Of a stretch of 64,000 bases of DNA, positions 46,558 to 56,315 are shown in pieces (within the stretch, counting starts at the first letter, position 1; the number at the start of each line of letters is the position of its first letter). This DNA comes from Candidatus Alistipes faecavium. GTDB taxonomy: Bacteria; Bacteroidota; Bacteroidia; Bacteroidales; Rikenellaceae. The notes below the pieces were generated by a model. That model searched no databases, was not told the origin of the DNA, and worked only from the letters and a program-made list of their open reading frames with translations. Both the position numbers and the translations under genes were made by a program. The stretch spans positions 1 to 64,000 of the forward strand of contig DWYP01000010.1 in assembly GCA_019118605.1 (NCBI GenBank), in the 5' to 3' direction.

Positions 46558-47811
46558 ATGGTACGAATCAAACCTTTCCGCGCCATCCGCCCGCCGAAGG
46601 AGCATGCCTCCGAGGTGGCGTCGCGCCCCTACGATGTGCTGAACTCCGCGGAGGCCAAGTCCGAAGCCACGGAGCGCTCGCTGCTGCACATCATCAAACC
46701 CGAGATCGACTTCGATCCCATTGCCGACGAGCATTCGCAGCCCGTCTACGACAAGGCGGTGGAGAACTTCCGCCGCTGGCAGCAGGAGGGATGGCTGCAG
46801 CAGGATCCCGAGGAGTATTACTACATCTACGCACAGACGATGGAGGGCCGCACGCAGTACGGTCTTGCGATGTGCTGCCATTTCGAGGACTACCTCTCGG
46901 GGGCCATCAAGAAACACGAGCTCACGCGTCCCGACAAGGAGGAGGATCGCATGATCCACGTGCGCAACCAGCAGGCCAACATCGAGCCGGTGTTCTTTGC
47001 CTACCCCGACAATGCCGAGATCGACGCCATCGTCGCCGACGTGGTGAAGAACAACGCTCCGGAGTATGACTTCACGGCGGCCGACGGCTTCGGGCACCAG
47101 CTGTGGGTGATCCGCGACCGGAAGACGAACGACCGCATCACGGAGATCTTCGCCGGGATCCCGGCGTTGTACGTAGCCGACGGTCACCACCGCACGGCCG
47201 CTGCGGCGCGTGTGGGCGCGGAGTGCCGCGACCGGAATCCCCGCCATACGGGCGAGGAGGAGTACTGCTATTTCCTTGCCGTGACCTTCCCGGCGAACCA
47301 GCTGCGGATCATCGACTACAACCGCGTGGTGAAGGACCTGAACGGCCTGACGCCCGCGGAACTCGTTGCAAAACTCCGCGAGTCGTTCGAGGTCGAGGAC
47401 AAAGGGACGGAGGAGTACCGCCCGTCGGCGCTTCACAACTTCTCGATGTACCTCGAGGGGCACTGGTGGAGCCTCACGGCCAAACCGGGAACGTACGACG
47501 ACAGCGACCCGATCGGGGTGCTGGACGTCACGGTGCTGTCGAACCTCGTGCTGGACAAGATCCTGGGCATCAAGGACCTGCGCACGTCGAAACGCATCGA
47601 CTTCGTGGGCGGCATCCGGGGCCTCGGGGAACTGAAGCGGCGCGTCGACAGCGGGGAGATGAAGGTGGCCTTCGCCCTCTACCCCGTCTCGATGCAGCAG
47701 CTGATCGACATCGCCGACACGGGCAACATCATGCCCCCGAAGACGACGTGGTTCGAGCCGAAGCTGCGCTCGGGCGTGGTGATCCACTCCTTCGCCGAGG
47801 AGAAGAAGTAA
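46558..47811 (+). CDS. DUF1015 family protein
   Basis: IKPFRAIRPPKEHASEVASRPYDVLNSAEA; YVADGHHRTAAAARVGAE. Confidence 0.92.
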   Translation: MVRIKPFRAIRPPKEHASEVASRPYDVLNSAEAKSEATERSLLHIIKPEIDFDPIADEHSQPVYDKAVENFRRWQQEGWLQQDPEEYYYIYAQTMEGRTQYGLAMCCHFEDYLSGAIKKHELTRPDKEEDRMIHVRNQQANIEPVFFAYPDNAEIDAIVADVVKNNAPEYDFTAADGFGHQLWVIRDRKTNDRITEIFAGIPALYVADGHHRTAAAARVGAECRDRNPRHTGEEEYCYFLAVTFPANQLRIIDYNRVVKDLNGLTPAELVAKLRESFEVEDKGTEEYRPSALHNFSMYLEGHWWSLTAKPGTYDDSDPIGVLDVTVLSNLVLDKILGIKDLRTSKRIDFVGGIRGLGELKRRVDSGEMKVAFALYPVSMQQLIDIADTGNIMPPKTTWFEPKLRSGVVIHSFAEEKK

Positions 47812-47869
47812 CCCCGGGCCGCCGATGTCGGCGGGGATCTCCCGCCGACGGGCCTGCAATCCGGAAAAA

Positions 47870-47912
47870 GGAACCGGAGCGTTTGTGCAAACGCTCCGGT
47901 TCCTTCTTTTCG
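47870..47912. terminator. Rho-independent terminator between convergent genes
   Basis: GGAACCGGAGCGTTTG-TG-CAAACGCTCCGGTTCC-TTCTTTT. Confidence 0.95.
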
Positions 47913-47951
47913 GGCCGCCCCCGATTCTTGCGGGCGGCGGCCTCCGGGGGC

Positions 47952-48530
47952 CTATTTTCGGGTGTTGTTGGCGATGGATGCCAGGGCGCGGTAGAGCTCC
48001 GCGAGGACGCGTGCCACCACGACGATCAGGAATCCGTAGACGAGGAAGAGCAGGCACGAAAGGAGGCTTCCGCCGATGAGGCCGCCGATGCCGAGCATAT
48101 GTCCCATGATCTGGGAATCCGATCCGAAGAAGAGGCAGGTGATCAGCGAGATGGTGAATCCTCCGATGCCGACATACATGCCAAGCCATTCGCCCGCGGT
48201 CTGGAGGAAGTGCGAGAAGACGGGAATGGCGATGAATTCGTCTCCGTCCTGCGACGAGATATTGACCTTGTCGCGGCGGTTCCACCAGATCTGGAACCCG
48301 AACCAGGAGAGGCCGCAGACGATCAGGAAGACGATGATGAACGCCACGACGAACTTGCCTCCGGCACTGAAGAGCCGGTTGTCGATGGCCGCGACGAGGA
48401 TGGCGATGGGTACGAGCAGGTTGAGGACGGCCAGCAGGGTGTAGAGCCAGCGGAACGGTTTGCGGAAGAAGGCCCCGTTGTCGATAAGCGCGAGCGCGGG
48501 GTCCAGGAAGGTGAAGAACTTGTTTTTCAT
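47952..48530 (-). CDS. Hypothetical multi-TM membrane protein
   Basis: Several hydrophobic segments (LYTLLAVLNLLVPIAILVAAI; FVVAFIIVFLIVCGLSWFGF; LLSCLLFLVYGFLIVVVARV). Confidence 0.8.
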   Translation of the reverse strand: MKNKFFTFLDPALALIDNGAFFRKPFRWLYTLLAVLNLLVPIAILVAAIDNRLFSAGGKFVVAFIIVFLIVCGLSWFGFQIWWNRRDKVNISSQDGDEFIAIPVFSHFLQTAGEWLGMYVGIGGFTISLITCLFFGSDSQIMGHMLGIGGLIGGSLLSCLLFLVYGFLIVVVARVLAELYRALASIANNTRK

Positions 48531-48793
48531 GTCATTGATGTTTGATGGTTAAAACTTATGGGCTGGGTCGGTCTGTTGTCCGGGGGCATCCCGAAGGCTA
48601 AAATAATCAATTTTTTCCGATTTCCGCCATCCCGGGGGCGGGGACGGAAAAAAGAGCCGTTCGGGCCCCGTCGAAAAAAATCACTGCGTCGGCGCCGTCC
48701 GCACAATTTTATCCTGAAAAGGTGTTTTTTATTACGGAAATAAATCGGTACCGGGAATTTTTCGTATCTTTGTAAGAACTTAACACTATCGTT

Positions 48794-49021
48794 ATGGCAA
48801 AAATCAAGGGAACGATCGTTGTGGACAGGGAGCGGTGCAAGGGATGCGGCGTCTGCGTGGCGTCGTGTCCGTGCGATGTGCTCGCCCTGTCGGTCGAAGT
48901 GAACAGCAAGGGGTATCCCGTGGCGCAGATGGCCCGTCCGGACGCCTGCACGGGATGCGCGTCGTGTGCGGTGATCTGCCCCGACAGCTGCATCACGGTT
49001 TATCGTCAAAAATTCGAATAG
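48794..49021 (+). CDS. 4Fe-4S ferredoxin subunit of 2-oxoacid:acceptor oxidoreductase
   Basis: CKGCGVCVASCPCDVLAL...CTGCASCAVICPDSC; promoter TATCTTTG at 48765-48772. Confidence 0.93.
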   Translation: MAKIKGTIVVDRERCKGCGVCVASCPCDVLALSVEVNSKGYPVAQMARPDACTGCASCAVICPDSCITVYRQKFE

Positions 49022-49024
49022 ACT

Positions 49025-50119
49025 ATGGCGGAGAAGGAAGTCAAACTGATGAAAGGCAACGAAGTGATCGCCCATGCGGCGATTCGCTACGGTTGCGACG
49101 GATATTTCGGATACCCGATCACCCCGCAGTCGGAGGTGATGGAGACGCTCATGGAGCTGAAACCCTGGGAGACCACCGGCATGGTGGTGCTGCAGGCCGA
49201 GTCGGAGATCTCGTCGATCAACATGGTCTACGGCGGCGCCTCGACCGGCAAGCGTGTGATGACCTCGTCGTCGAGCCCCGGTATCAGCCTGATGTCCGAG
49301 GGTCTGAGCTACCTGGCCGGCGCGGAGCTCCCCTGCCTGATCGTGAACTGCCAGCGCGGCGGCCCGGGTCTGGGTACGATCCAGCCCTCGCAGGGCGACT
49401 ATTTCCAGGCCTGCAAGGGCGGCGGACACGGGGATTTCCACCTGATCGTCTTCGCCCCGAACTCCGTGCAGGAGATGCACGACCACGTGGCCGAGGCCTT
49501 CGACCTGGCCTTCAAATACCGCAATCCTGCGATGATCCTCGCCGACGGCGCCATCGGCCAGATGATGGAGAAGGTGGTGCTCGCCCCGCAGCGTCCGCGC
49601 CGCACCGACGAGCAGATCGCCGCGGAGTGCCGCACGTGGGCCACGTACGGCAAGCCCGCCGACCGCGCGCGGAACATCGTCACCTCGCTGGAGCTGCAGT
49701 CCGAGAAGATGGAGATCATCAACAAGCGCCTGCAGGAGAAGTACAGGGCCCTCGAAGAGCACGAGGTGCGCTACGAAGCCATCGACTGCGAAGATGCCGA
49801 ATACGTCATCGTGGCCTTCGGATCGTCGGCGCGCATCTGCTCGGCGACGGTCGAAATGGCCCGCGCCGAGGGTCTGAAGGTGGGTCTGCTGCGCCCGATC
49901 ACGCTCTACCCCTTCCCGAAGCGGCAGATCGCCGAACTGGCGGCCCGCGGCGTGAAGGGCTTCCTCTCCGCGGAGCTCAATGCCGGGCAGATGATCGAGG
50001 ACGTGCGCCTGGCGGTCAACGGCAAGGCGCCTGTCGAGCACTACGGACGTCAGGGCGGCATGGTGTTCACCCCCGACGAGGTACTCGAGGCCCTGAAGGA
50101 AAAACTGATTAAAAAGTAG
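49025..50119 (+). CDS. 2-oxoacid:ferredoxin oxidoreductase subunit alpha (VorB/KorA type)
   Basis: GCDGYFGYPITPQSEVMETL; EISSINMVYGGASTGKRVMTSSSSPGISLMSEGLSYLAGAELPCLIVN. Confidence 0.95.
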   Translation: MAEKEVKLMKGNEVIAHAAIRYGCDGYFGYPITPQSEVMETLMELKPWETTGMVVLQAESEISSINMVYGGASTGKRVMTSSSSPGISLMSEGLSYLAGAELPCLIVNCQRGGPGLGTIQPSQGDYFQACKGGGHGDFHLIVFAPNSVQEMHDHVAEAFDLAFKYRNPAMILADGAIGQMMEKVVLAPQRPRRTDEQIAAECRTWATYGKPADRARNIVTSLELQSEKMEIINKRLQEKYRALEEHEVRYEAIDCEDAEYVIVAFGSSARICSATVEMARAEGLKVGLLRPITLYPFPKRQIAELAARGVKGFLSAELNAGQMIEDVRLAVNGKAPVEHYGRQGGMVFTPDEVLEALKEKLIKK

Positions 50120-50124
50120 CAACG

Positions 50125-50892
50125 ATGGCAGAGGTTGAAATCAAACAGGAGAATCTGGTTTACGCCAAACCGAAACTCATCACCGATAACGTCATGCACT
50201 ACTGCCCGGGCTGCAGCCACGGCACGGTGCACAAGCTCATCGCCGAGGTGATCGAGGAGATGGGCCTCGAGGATCGCACCGTGGGCATTTCGCCCGTGGG
50301 CTGCGCGGTCTTCGCCTACAACTACATCGACATCGACTGGATCGAGGCGGCGCACGGACGTGCGCTGGCCGTGGCGACGGCCGTCAAGCGTCTCCACCCG
50401 CAGAACATGGTCTTCACCTACCAGGGCGACGGCGACCTCTCGGCCATCGGCACCGGGGAGTCGATCCACGCGGCAGCGCGCGGCGAGAACGTCGTGGCGA
50501 TCTACATCAACAACGCGATCTACGGCATGACGGGCGGCCAGATGGCGCCCACCACCCTTTTGGGCATGAAGACCTCGACGACGCCCTACGGGCGCGACCC
50601 GCGGCTGAACGGCTATCCCTACAAGATTGCCGAGATGATGGCGCACCTCGAGGGTGCGACCTACATCACGCGCCAGAGCGTGCATACGCCTGCGAACGTG
50701 CGCAAGTGCAAGCGTGCGATCCGCAAGGCGTTCGAGAACGCGATGGCCGGGAACGGCTTCTCGCTCGTGGAGGTTGTCTCGACGTGCAACAGCGGCTGGA
50801 AGCTCTCGCCCGTGGATTCGAACCGCTGGCTGGAGGAGCACATGCTGCCCTTCTACCCGCTGGGCGATATCAAGGACGTAAAAAAGGAGTAA
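50125..50892 (+). CDS. 2-oxoacid:ferredoxin oxidoreductase TPP-binding subunit beta
   Basis: HYCPGCSHGTVHKLIAEVI; FTYQGDGDLSAIGTGE; NNAIYGMTGGQMAPTTL. Confidence 0.95.
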   Translation: MAEVEIKQENLVYAKPKLITDNVMHYCPGCSHGTVHKLIAEVIEEMGLEDRTVGISPVGCAVFAYNYIDIDWIEAAHGRALAVATAVKRLHPQNMVFTYQGDGDLSAIGTGESIHAAARGENVVAIYINNAIYGMTGGQMAPTTLLGMKTSTTPYGRDPRLNGYPYKIAEMMAHLEGATYITRQSVHTPANVRKCKRAIRKAFENAMAGNGFSLVEVVSTCNSGWKLSPVDSNRWLEEHMLPFYPLGDIKDVKKE

Positions 50893-50896
50893 AGCG

Positions 50897-51442
50897 ATGA
50901 AAGAGACATTGATCATAGCAGGATTCGGAGGACAGGGCGTCCTCTCGATGGGAAAGATCCTCGCCTACTCGGGCGTGATGCAGGACTTCGAGGTGACGTG
51001 GATGCCCTCCTACGGCCCGGAGATGCGCGGCGGCACGGCCAACGTGACGGTGATCCTCTCGGACCGGAAGATCTCGTCGCCCATTGCGCACGAGTTCGAC
51101 ACGGCGATCATCCTGAACCAGCAGTCGATGGAGAAATTCGAGCCGATGGTCAAGCCGGGCGGTGTGCTGATCTACGATACGAACGGCATCACGCGGCATC
51201 CGGTGCGCACGGACATCTCGGTCTATGCGATCGACGCCACGGCCGAATGCGCGCGGATGGGCCAGGCGAAGCTCTTCAACACGATGATCCTGGGCGGTTA
51301 CCTGAAGGTCTGCCCGGTGGTAGAGATGGAGAACGTGATGGTGGGTCTGAAGAAGTCGCTTCCGGAGCGTGCGTGGAAGATGCTTCCGCAGAACGAGGAG
51401 GCGATCCGCCACGGCGGGGAGATCATCCGCCGGGTGCGGTAA
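50897..51442 (+). CDS. 2-oxoacid:acceptor oxidoreductase subunit gamma
   Basis: IIAGFGGQGVLSMGKILAYSG; MPSYGPEMRGGTANVTVILSD. Confidence 0.95.
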   Translation: MKETLIIAGFGGQGVLSMGKILAYSGVMQDFEVTWMPSYGPEMRGGTANVTVILSDRKISSPIAHEFDTAIILNQQSMEKFEPMVKPGGVLIYDTNGITRHPVRTDISVYAIDATAECARMGQAKLFNTMILGGYLKVCPVVEMENVMVGLKKSLPERAWKMLPQNEEAIRHGGEIIRRVR

Positions 51443-51604
51443 GGATACTGCCCGTCCCCTTCGAAGGGTTCCGCTGCGGGAAATCCCGGAAGGTTCCGTT
51501 CCGAACCTCCTCTGAACCCCCTCTGAACTCCCAACCGAATCCCCAAAGGATTTATTCCGAACCCTCAAAGGATTCATTCCGAGCCCCTCCCGAACCCACA
51601 TGCG

Positions 51605-51642
51605 AAAAGCCCCGGAAAGCCGAAGCCTTCCGGGGTTTTCCT
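51605..51642. terminator. Terminator between convergent genes
   Basis: AAAAGCCCCGGAA...TTCCGGGGTTTTCC. Confidence 0.8.
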
Positions 51643-51685
51643 TTGTTCCTTGCCGAACGGGCGCCTTCACGATGCGCCCGCTGCC

Positions 51686-52660
51686 CTATTTCCCGAACCG
51701 GTACTGCTGGACGTCGCGCCAGCCCAGGAGCAGCTCGCGCACCGCCAGACGCTTTTTTCCGGCGATCTGCAGCTCGCGGAGCGCGATCCACCCGTCGGCG
51801 CACGCCACGCGGATGAAGGTGCGCGAATTGCTCTCCACCGCACCGCACGCCACGCCCTTGTGCTCCGCCGGCTCGAACGCCGCCGCGAAGACCTTCGCCG
51901 TCATCTCTTCGTCCGACCCCGCGCGGTACATCGCGGTCCACGCCGCCGGATAGGGCGACAGCCCGCGGATAAAATCCACGATCCGCTTGCCCGGCCAGCT
52001 CCAGTCGATGCGGCAGTCCTCCTTGAAGATCTTCGGCGCGGGGTGCAGCGCCGCCTCGTCGGCGTCCTGCTGCCCGACGGGCCGGATATCCCCCGCCGCG
52101 ATGCGCTCGACGGTCTCCAGAACCAGCCCTGTGCCGAGCTCCATGAGCCGGTCGTACATCGTGCCGACGGTGTCCTCCGCGCCGATCGGCACGCGGCGCT
52201 GTCCGATGATGGCGCCCTTGTCGATCTCGTGGTTCAGCAGGAAGGTCGTGACGCCCGTCTCGGTTTCGCCGTTGATGATCGCCCAGTTGATCGGCGCGGC
52301 CCCGCGGTACTGCGGCAGCAGCGAGGCGTGGAGGTTGAAGGTTCCCAGGCGCGGCATGGCCCAGATGACCTCCGGAAGCATCCGGAAGGCGATGACGATG
52401 CCCAGATCGGGCTGCAGGGCCCGCATGGCCTCGACGAACTCCTCGTCGCGGAGCTTCACGGGCTGCAGGATCGGAAGGCCCAGCTCGCGCGCGGCGATCT
52501 TCACGTCGCTCTCGTGGAGTTTCTGCCCGCGACCGGCGGGTTTGTCGGGCGTCGTGACTACCGCCACGACGTTGTATCCTCCGGCGACCAGCGCGCGGAG
52601 CGACGGCACGGCGAATTCCGGCGTGCCCATGAATATGATGCGCAGGTCCTTGCCGCTCAT
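51686..52660 (-). CDS. fmt: Methionyl-tRNA formyltransferase
   Basis: IIFMGTPEFAVPSLRALVAGGYNVVAVVTTPDKPAGRGQKL; NLHASLLPQYRGAAPINWAI. Confidence 0.98.
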   Translation of the reverse strand: MSGKDLRIIFMGTPEFAVPSLRALVAGGYNVVAVVTTPDKPAGRGQKLHESDVKIAARELGLPILQPVKLRDEEFVEAMRALQPDLGIVIAFRMLPEVIWAMPRLGTFNLHASLLPQYRGAAPINWAIINGETETGVTTFLLNHEIDKGAIIGQRRVPIGAEDTVGTMYDRLMELGTGLVLETVERIAAGDIRPVGQQDADEAALHPAPKIFKEDCRIDWSWPGKRIVDFIRGLSPYPAAWTAMYRAGSDEEMTAKVFAAAFEPAEHKGVACGAVESNSRTFIRVACADGWIALRELQIAGKKRLAVRELLLGWRDVQQYRFGK

Positions 52661-52663
52661 ACC

Positions 52664-53887
52664 CTACTCCTTTTTGAGCCCCAGCGTGTGGTGCATGCGC
52701 TCCTGCTTGGTCTCCAGATAGTGTTCGTTGTAGGGGTTCGGGGCGATGACGATCGGCACGATCTCGTCGATGCAGAGCCCGTACCCTTCGAGTCCTGCGC
52801 GCTTGAGCGGGTTGTTGGTCATCAGCCGCATGTGGCGGATGCCCAGCTCGCGGATGATGCTCGCCCCGACGCCGTAGTCGCGCTCGTCGGCCTTGAATCC
52901 CAGCTTGATGTTCGCGTCCACGGTGTCAAAACCTTCGTCCTGAAGCTTGTATGCGTGGATCTTGTTGCAGAGCCCGATGCCGCGTCCCTCCTGGTTGAGG
53001 TAGACGATGGCGCCGCGCCCCTCCTTTTCGATCATCTGCATCGCGCGGTGGAGCTGCTCGCCGCAGTCGCAGCGGTACGACCCGAAGATGTCGCCCGTGG
53101 CGCACGACGAATGCACGCGCACCAATACGGGTTCGTCCTCCTTCCATTCCCCCTTGGTGAGGGCCACGTGCTCCACGCCGTTCGACTTCTGGCGGAAGGG
53201 CGTGATCTTGAACTCGCCCCATTCGGTCGGCAGGGGCACCGTCACGCCGCGTTCGATGATCGACTCCTCCTTGAGGCGGTATGCGATCAGCGAGGCGATG
53301 GAGATGATCTTGAGCCCGAATTTGCGGGCCTTCTCGAGCAGCTGCGGGAGGCGCGCCATCGTGCCGTCCTCGTTCATGATCTCGATCAGCGCTCCGGCGG
53401 GCTGCAGCCCGGCCAGACGTGCGAGGTCGATCGTCGCCTCGGTGTGGCCGGGGCGGCGCAGCACGCCCTTCTCGCGGGCCCGCAGGGGGTTGATGTGCCC
53501 GGGGCGCCCGAGGTCGGTCGGGCGTGTCGCGGGATCGGCCAGCGCGCGGATCGTCGCCGCGCGGTCGTGGATCGAGACGCCCGTCGTGCAGTCGCTGCCC
53601 AGCAGGTCGACCGTCACCGTAAAGGGCGTTCCGAGCAGCGAGGTGTTGTTCTCCTCCATCATGTTGAGTCCCAACTCCTCGCATCGTTTTTCCGAGAGGG
53701 GCGCGCAGAGCACGCCCCGGCCCTCCTTGAGCATGAAGTTGACGATCTCGGGGGTGATCTTCTCTGCCGCGACGATGAAGTCGCCTTCGTTCTCGCGGTC
53801 TTCGTCGTCGACGACGATCACGATCTTTCCGTTGCGGAAGTCCTCGATGACCTCCTCCACGCTATTGAGTAACGTCTCTTTTGCCAT
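52664..53887 (-). CDS. ribBA: Bifunctional 3,4-dihydroxy-2-butanone-4-phosphate synthase / GTP cyclohydrolase II
   Basis: [69 protein letters not shown]. Confidence 0.98.
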   Translation of the reverse strand: MAKETLLNSVEEVIEDFRNGKIVIVVDDEDRENEGDFIVAAEKITPEIVNFMLKEGRGVLCAPLSEKRCEELGLNMMEENNTSLLGTPFTVTVDLLGSDCTTGVSIHDRAATIRALADPATRPTDLGRPGHINPLRAREKGVLRRPGHTEATIDLARLAGLQPAGALIEIMNEDGTMARLPQLLEKARKFGLKIISIASLIAYRLKEESIIERGVTVPLPTEWGEFKITPFRQKSNGVEHVALTKGEWKEDEPVLVRVHSSCATGDIFGSYRCDCGEQLHRAMQMIEKEGRGAIVYLNQEGRGIGLCNKIHAYKLQDEGFDTVDANIKLGFKADERDYGVGASIIRELGIRHMRLMTNNPLKRAGLEGYGLCIDEIVPIVIAPNPYNEHYLETKQERMHHTLGLKKE

Positions 53888-55388
53888 TGGGGTTGCGTTT
53901 TTTTATTTTCAGTTTCTTGCCTTTTCCGAATTTCCATTTTCCGAAGCGCGCCTCGAATTTTTCGCGGAGCATCTTCATCTTCCCGGCATACCAGTCCGTG
54001 TCGAGGAGTGCGGAGTCGTTCGTGGCCTTGTAGGTGAGGTATATGGCGATCGGCGAGAGGATGAATGTCGAGAGCCACATGCCGTATACGGCGTCCCAGG
54101 TACCCTCCTTGGCCATTTTCTCTCCCGAGAGGCTGATGATGTAGTAGATCACGAAGAAGATGACCGACACGACGACCGGAAGTCCGAGGCCTCCGCGGCG
54201 GATGATCGCCCCGAGGGGTGCGCCGATCAGGAAGAAGATGATGATCGACACCGGGAGGGATATTTTCTTGTGCCACTCGACCTCCGAACGGTAGAGCTGG
54301 TTGAGCGTGTTCTTGGCCGAGGACTCGTCGAACGACGAGAACATGTTGCGCGAGTTCTTGGCCAGGCTCCGGGCCTGGTTCCACACCTGCTCTTTCTTGC
54401 GCAGCGGGAGCTGCGAGACCGAATCCTGCAGGCTCAGGCTGCGGAAGCGGCTCTTGTCGATGCGCAGGCTGTCGGGCTGCGGGAACACGCTGTTGTCGCG
54501 GGCGAAGATATGCTCCTTGAGCAGCGGCTCGTAGGAGGTGGTCGTCGCCTCGTTGACCTTGATCTCCAGGGAGTCGATGTCGTGCTGCAGTTCGTTGATG
54601 TTCTTGGTCTGGCTGTTCGAGAAGAGGTCGGCGTCGGAGCGTCCCATGGCGAACCCGTCCATCGGGATGATCTGTTTCTGCAGGTCGAAGGTGTGGTGGC
54701 GCAGGGCGCTCTTTGTGTACCACTGGTTGTTGCGCGTCTGCTCGTAGGTCTCGCCGTGGAAGAGCGTCACGAGCAGGTAGCGCTTGTCGTCCGAGAGTCG
54801 GATGTACCCCGAGTCGGCGACGATGGTGTTCATGTTTCCGGCCGTCGAGCGGTTGTCGTAGATCAGCACGTTGTGGAGCAGGTGCGTCTCGGGCTCCTGG
54901 TGTCCGACGCGGATCGACATGTTGTCGATACCGTTGAAGAAGAGCCCGTCCTGGAACTCCAGGGCCTGCTTCTGCTGGCGGATGTCGTAGAGTGTGCTGT
55001 ATAGTTTCTTGTTGGCCGCCGGGACGAGGTTGTTGCCGATGAAGAAGCTGCCCACGGCCACGAAGCTCACGAGGATAATCAGCGGCTTGGTGATCTGCAC
55101 GAGCGACATGCCCGCCGACTTCATGGCCAGGAGTTCGTAGTTCTCGCCGAGGTTTCCCATGGTCATGATCGCGGCCAGGAGCATCGAGAGCGGCAGCCCC
55201 ATCGGGATCATGTTGGCCATGAAGTATGTCATGAGCTCGATGATGATTCCGGCGCTGAGGCCCTTTCCCACGAGCTCGTCGATGTAGCGCCACACGACGT
55301 TCATCATCAGCACGAACATGACGATGAAGAACGTCAGGACCATCGGGCCGAGGTACGACTTCAGGACGAGCTTGTGAATGGTTTTCAT
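53862..55388 (-). CDS. LptF/LptG (YjgP/YjgQ) family permease
   Basis: [44 protein letters not shown]; 3' end overlaps ribBA start by 26 bp. Confidence 0.93.
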   Translation of the reverse strand: MKTIHKLVLKSYLGPMVLTFFIVMFVLMMNVVWRYIDELVGKGLSAGIIIELMTYFMANMIPMGLPLSMLLAAIMTMGNLGENYELLAMKSAGMSLVQITKPLIILVSFVAVGSFFIGNNLVPAANKKLYSTLYDIRQQKQALEFQDGLFFNGIDNMSIRVGHQEPETHLLHNVLIYDNRSTAGNMNTIVADSGYIRLSDDKRYLLVTLFHGETYEQTRNNQWYTKSALRHHTFDLQKQIIPMDGFAMGRSDADLFSNSQTKNINELQHDIDSLEIKVNEATTTSYEPLLKEHIFARDNSVFPQPDSLRIDKSRFRSLSLQDSVSQLPLRKKEQVWNQARSLAKNSRNMFSSFDESSAKNTLNQLYRSEVEWHKKISLPVSIIIFFLIGAPLGAIIRRGGLGLPVVVSVIFFVIYYIISLSGEKMAKEGTWDAVYGMWLSTFILSPIAIYLTYKATNDSALLDTDWYAGKMKMLREKFEARFGKWKFGKGKKLKIKKRNPNGKRDVTQ

Positions 55389-56218
55389 GCGGCGGGTCGC
55401 GGTTTACGGTTACGCAAAGATACGAGTTTTACGACAATAAGCGTAAGGGTGAGCAGAAATATTATGGCTGCGCCGGGCGGAACTTCGAGGTGGTAGCTTG
55501 CGGCGAGTCCCGCGACGTTCCCGGCCACGGCGACAAGCGGAGCCGTGCGGGCGATCGTGCGGTACGACCGCGAGAGGGTGTTGGCGATCACCACGGGCAT
55601 GGTGACCAGGGAGATCAGCAGGACGATTCCCATGATGCGGATCGAGAGGACGATCGTCACGGCGACGAGTGCGGCCATCAGGTAGGATATCAGACGTGTG
55701 GGTATTCCGCGCGAGCGTGCGAACTCGCGGTCGAAGGCGACGTACATCACCGGGCGCAGCCAGAGTGCCGCCCCGACGGTGATTACGGCCGTGAGCACGG
55801 CGAGTGCGCGGACGTCGGCCGCGGTGACGGTGACGATGCTTCCGAAGAGGTATGCCGAGAGGTCTCCGGAGGTGTATCCGGGCCGCAGGCTCATGAAGAG
55901 CGCCCCGACGGCCATTCCCACCGACCAGATGATGCCGATGGCCGAATCCTCGCGGATGCGTCCGCGGCTTCCGGCCCACTCGATGCCCAGGGCCGAGAGC
56001 ACGGCGAAGAGCATGGCTCCGGCGATGGGGTTCGCGCCGAGGTAGAATGCGATTCCGAGGCCTCCGAACGAAGCGTGGGTGATTCCTCCGGCGAGGAAGA
56101 CCATACGCCGGCATACGACGTAGGTGCCGATCACCCCGCACGTGATGCCCGAGAGGATGCAGGCTGCCAGGGCATTCGACAGATAGCCGAATTGAAACAG
56201 ATCGCTGAAAAATCCCAT
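55385..56218 (-). CDS. ABC-3 type metal (Zn/Mn) ABC transporter permease
   Basis: MGFFSDLFQFGYLSNALAACILSGITCGVIGTYVVCRRMVFLAGGITHASFGGLGIAF. Confidence 0.93.
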   Translation of the reverse strand: MGFFSDLFQFGYLSNALAACILSGITCGVIGTYVVCRRMVFLAGGITHASFGGLGIAFYLGANPIAGAMLFAVLSALGIEWAGSRGRIREDSAIGIIWSVGMAVGALFMSLRPGYTSGDLSAYLFGSIVTVTAADVRALAVLTAVITVGAALWLRPVMYVAFDREFARSRGIPTRLISYLMAALVAVTIVLSIRIMGIVLLISLVTMPVVIANTLSRSYRTIARTAPLVAVAGNVAGLAASYHLEVPPGAAIIFLLTLTLIVVKLVSLRNRKPRPAA

Positions 56219-56315
56219 ACTTCGCTCGATAGCGCGCAAATTTACGTTTTTTTATCGGAAAAGCCGCCTACATTCGGGGGGATTTCGTAATTTCGCCGCG
56301 TAAAAACGTGAATCC

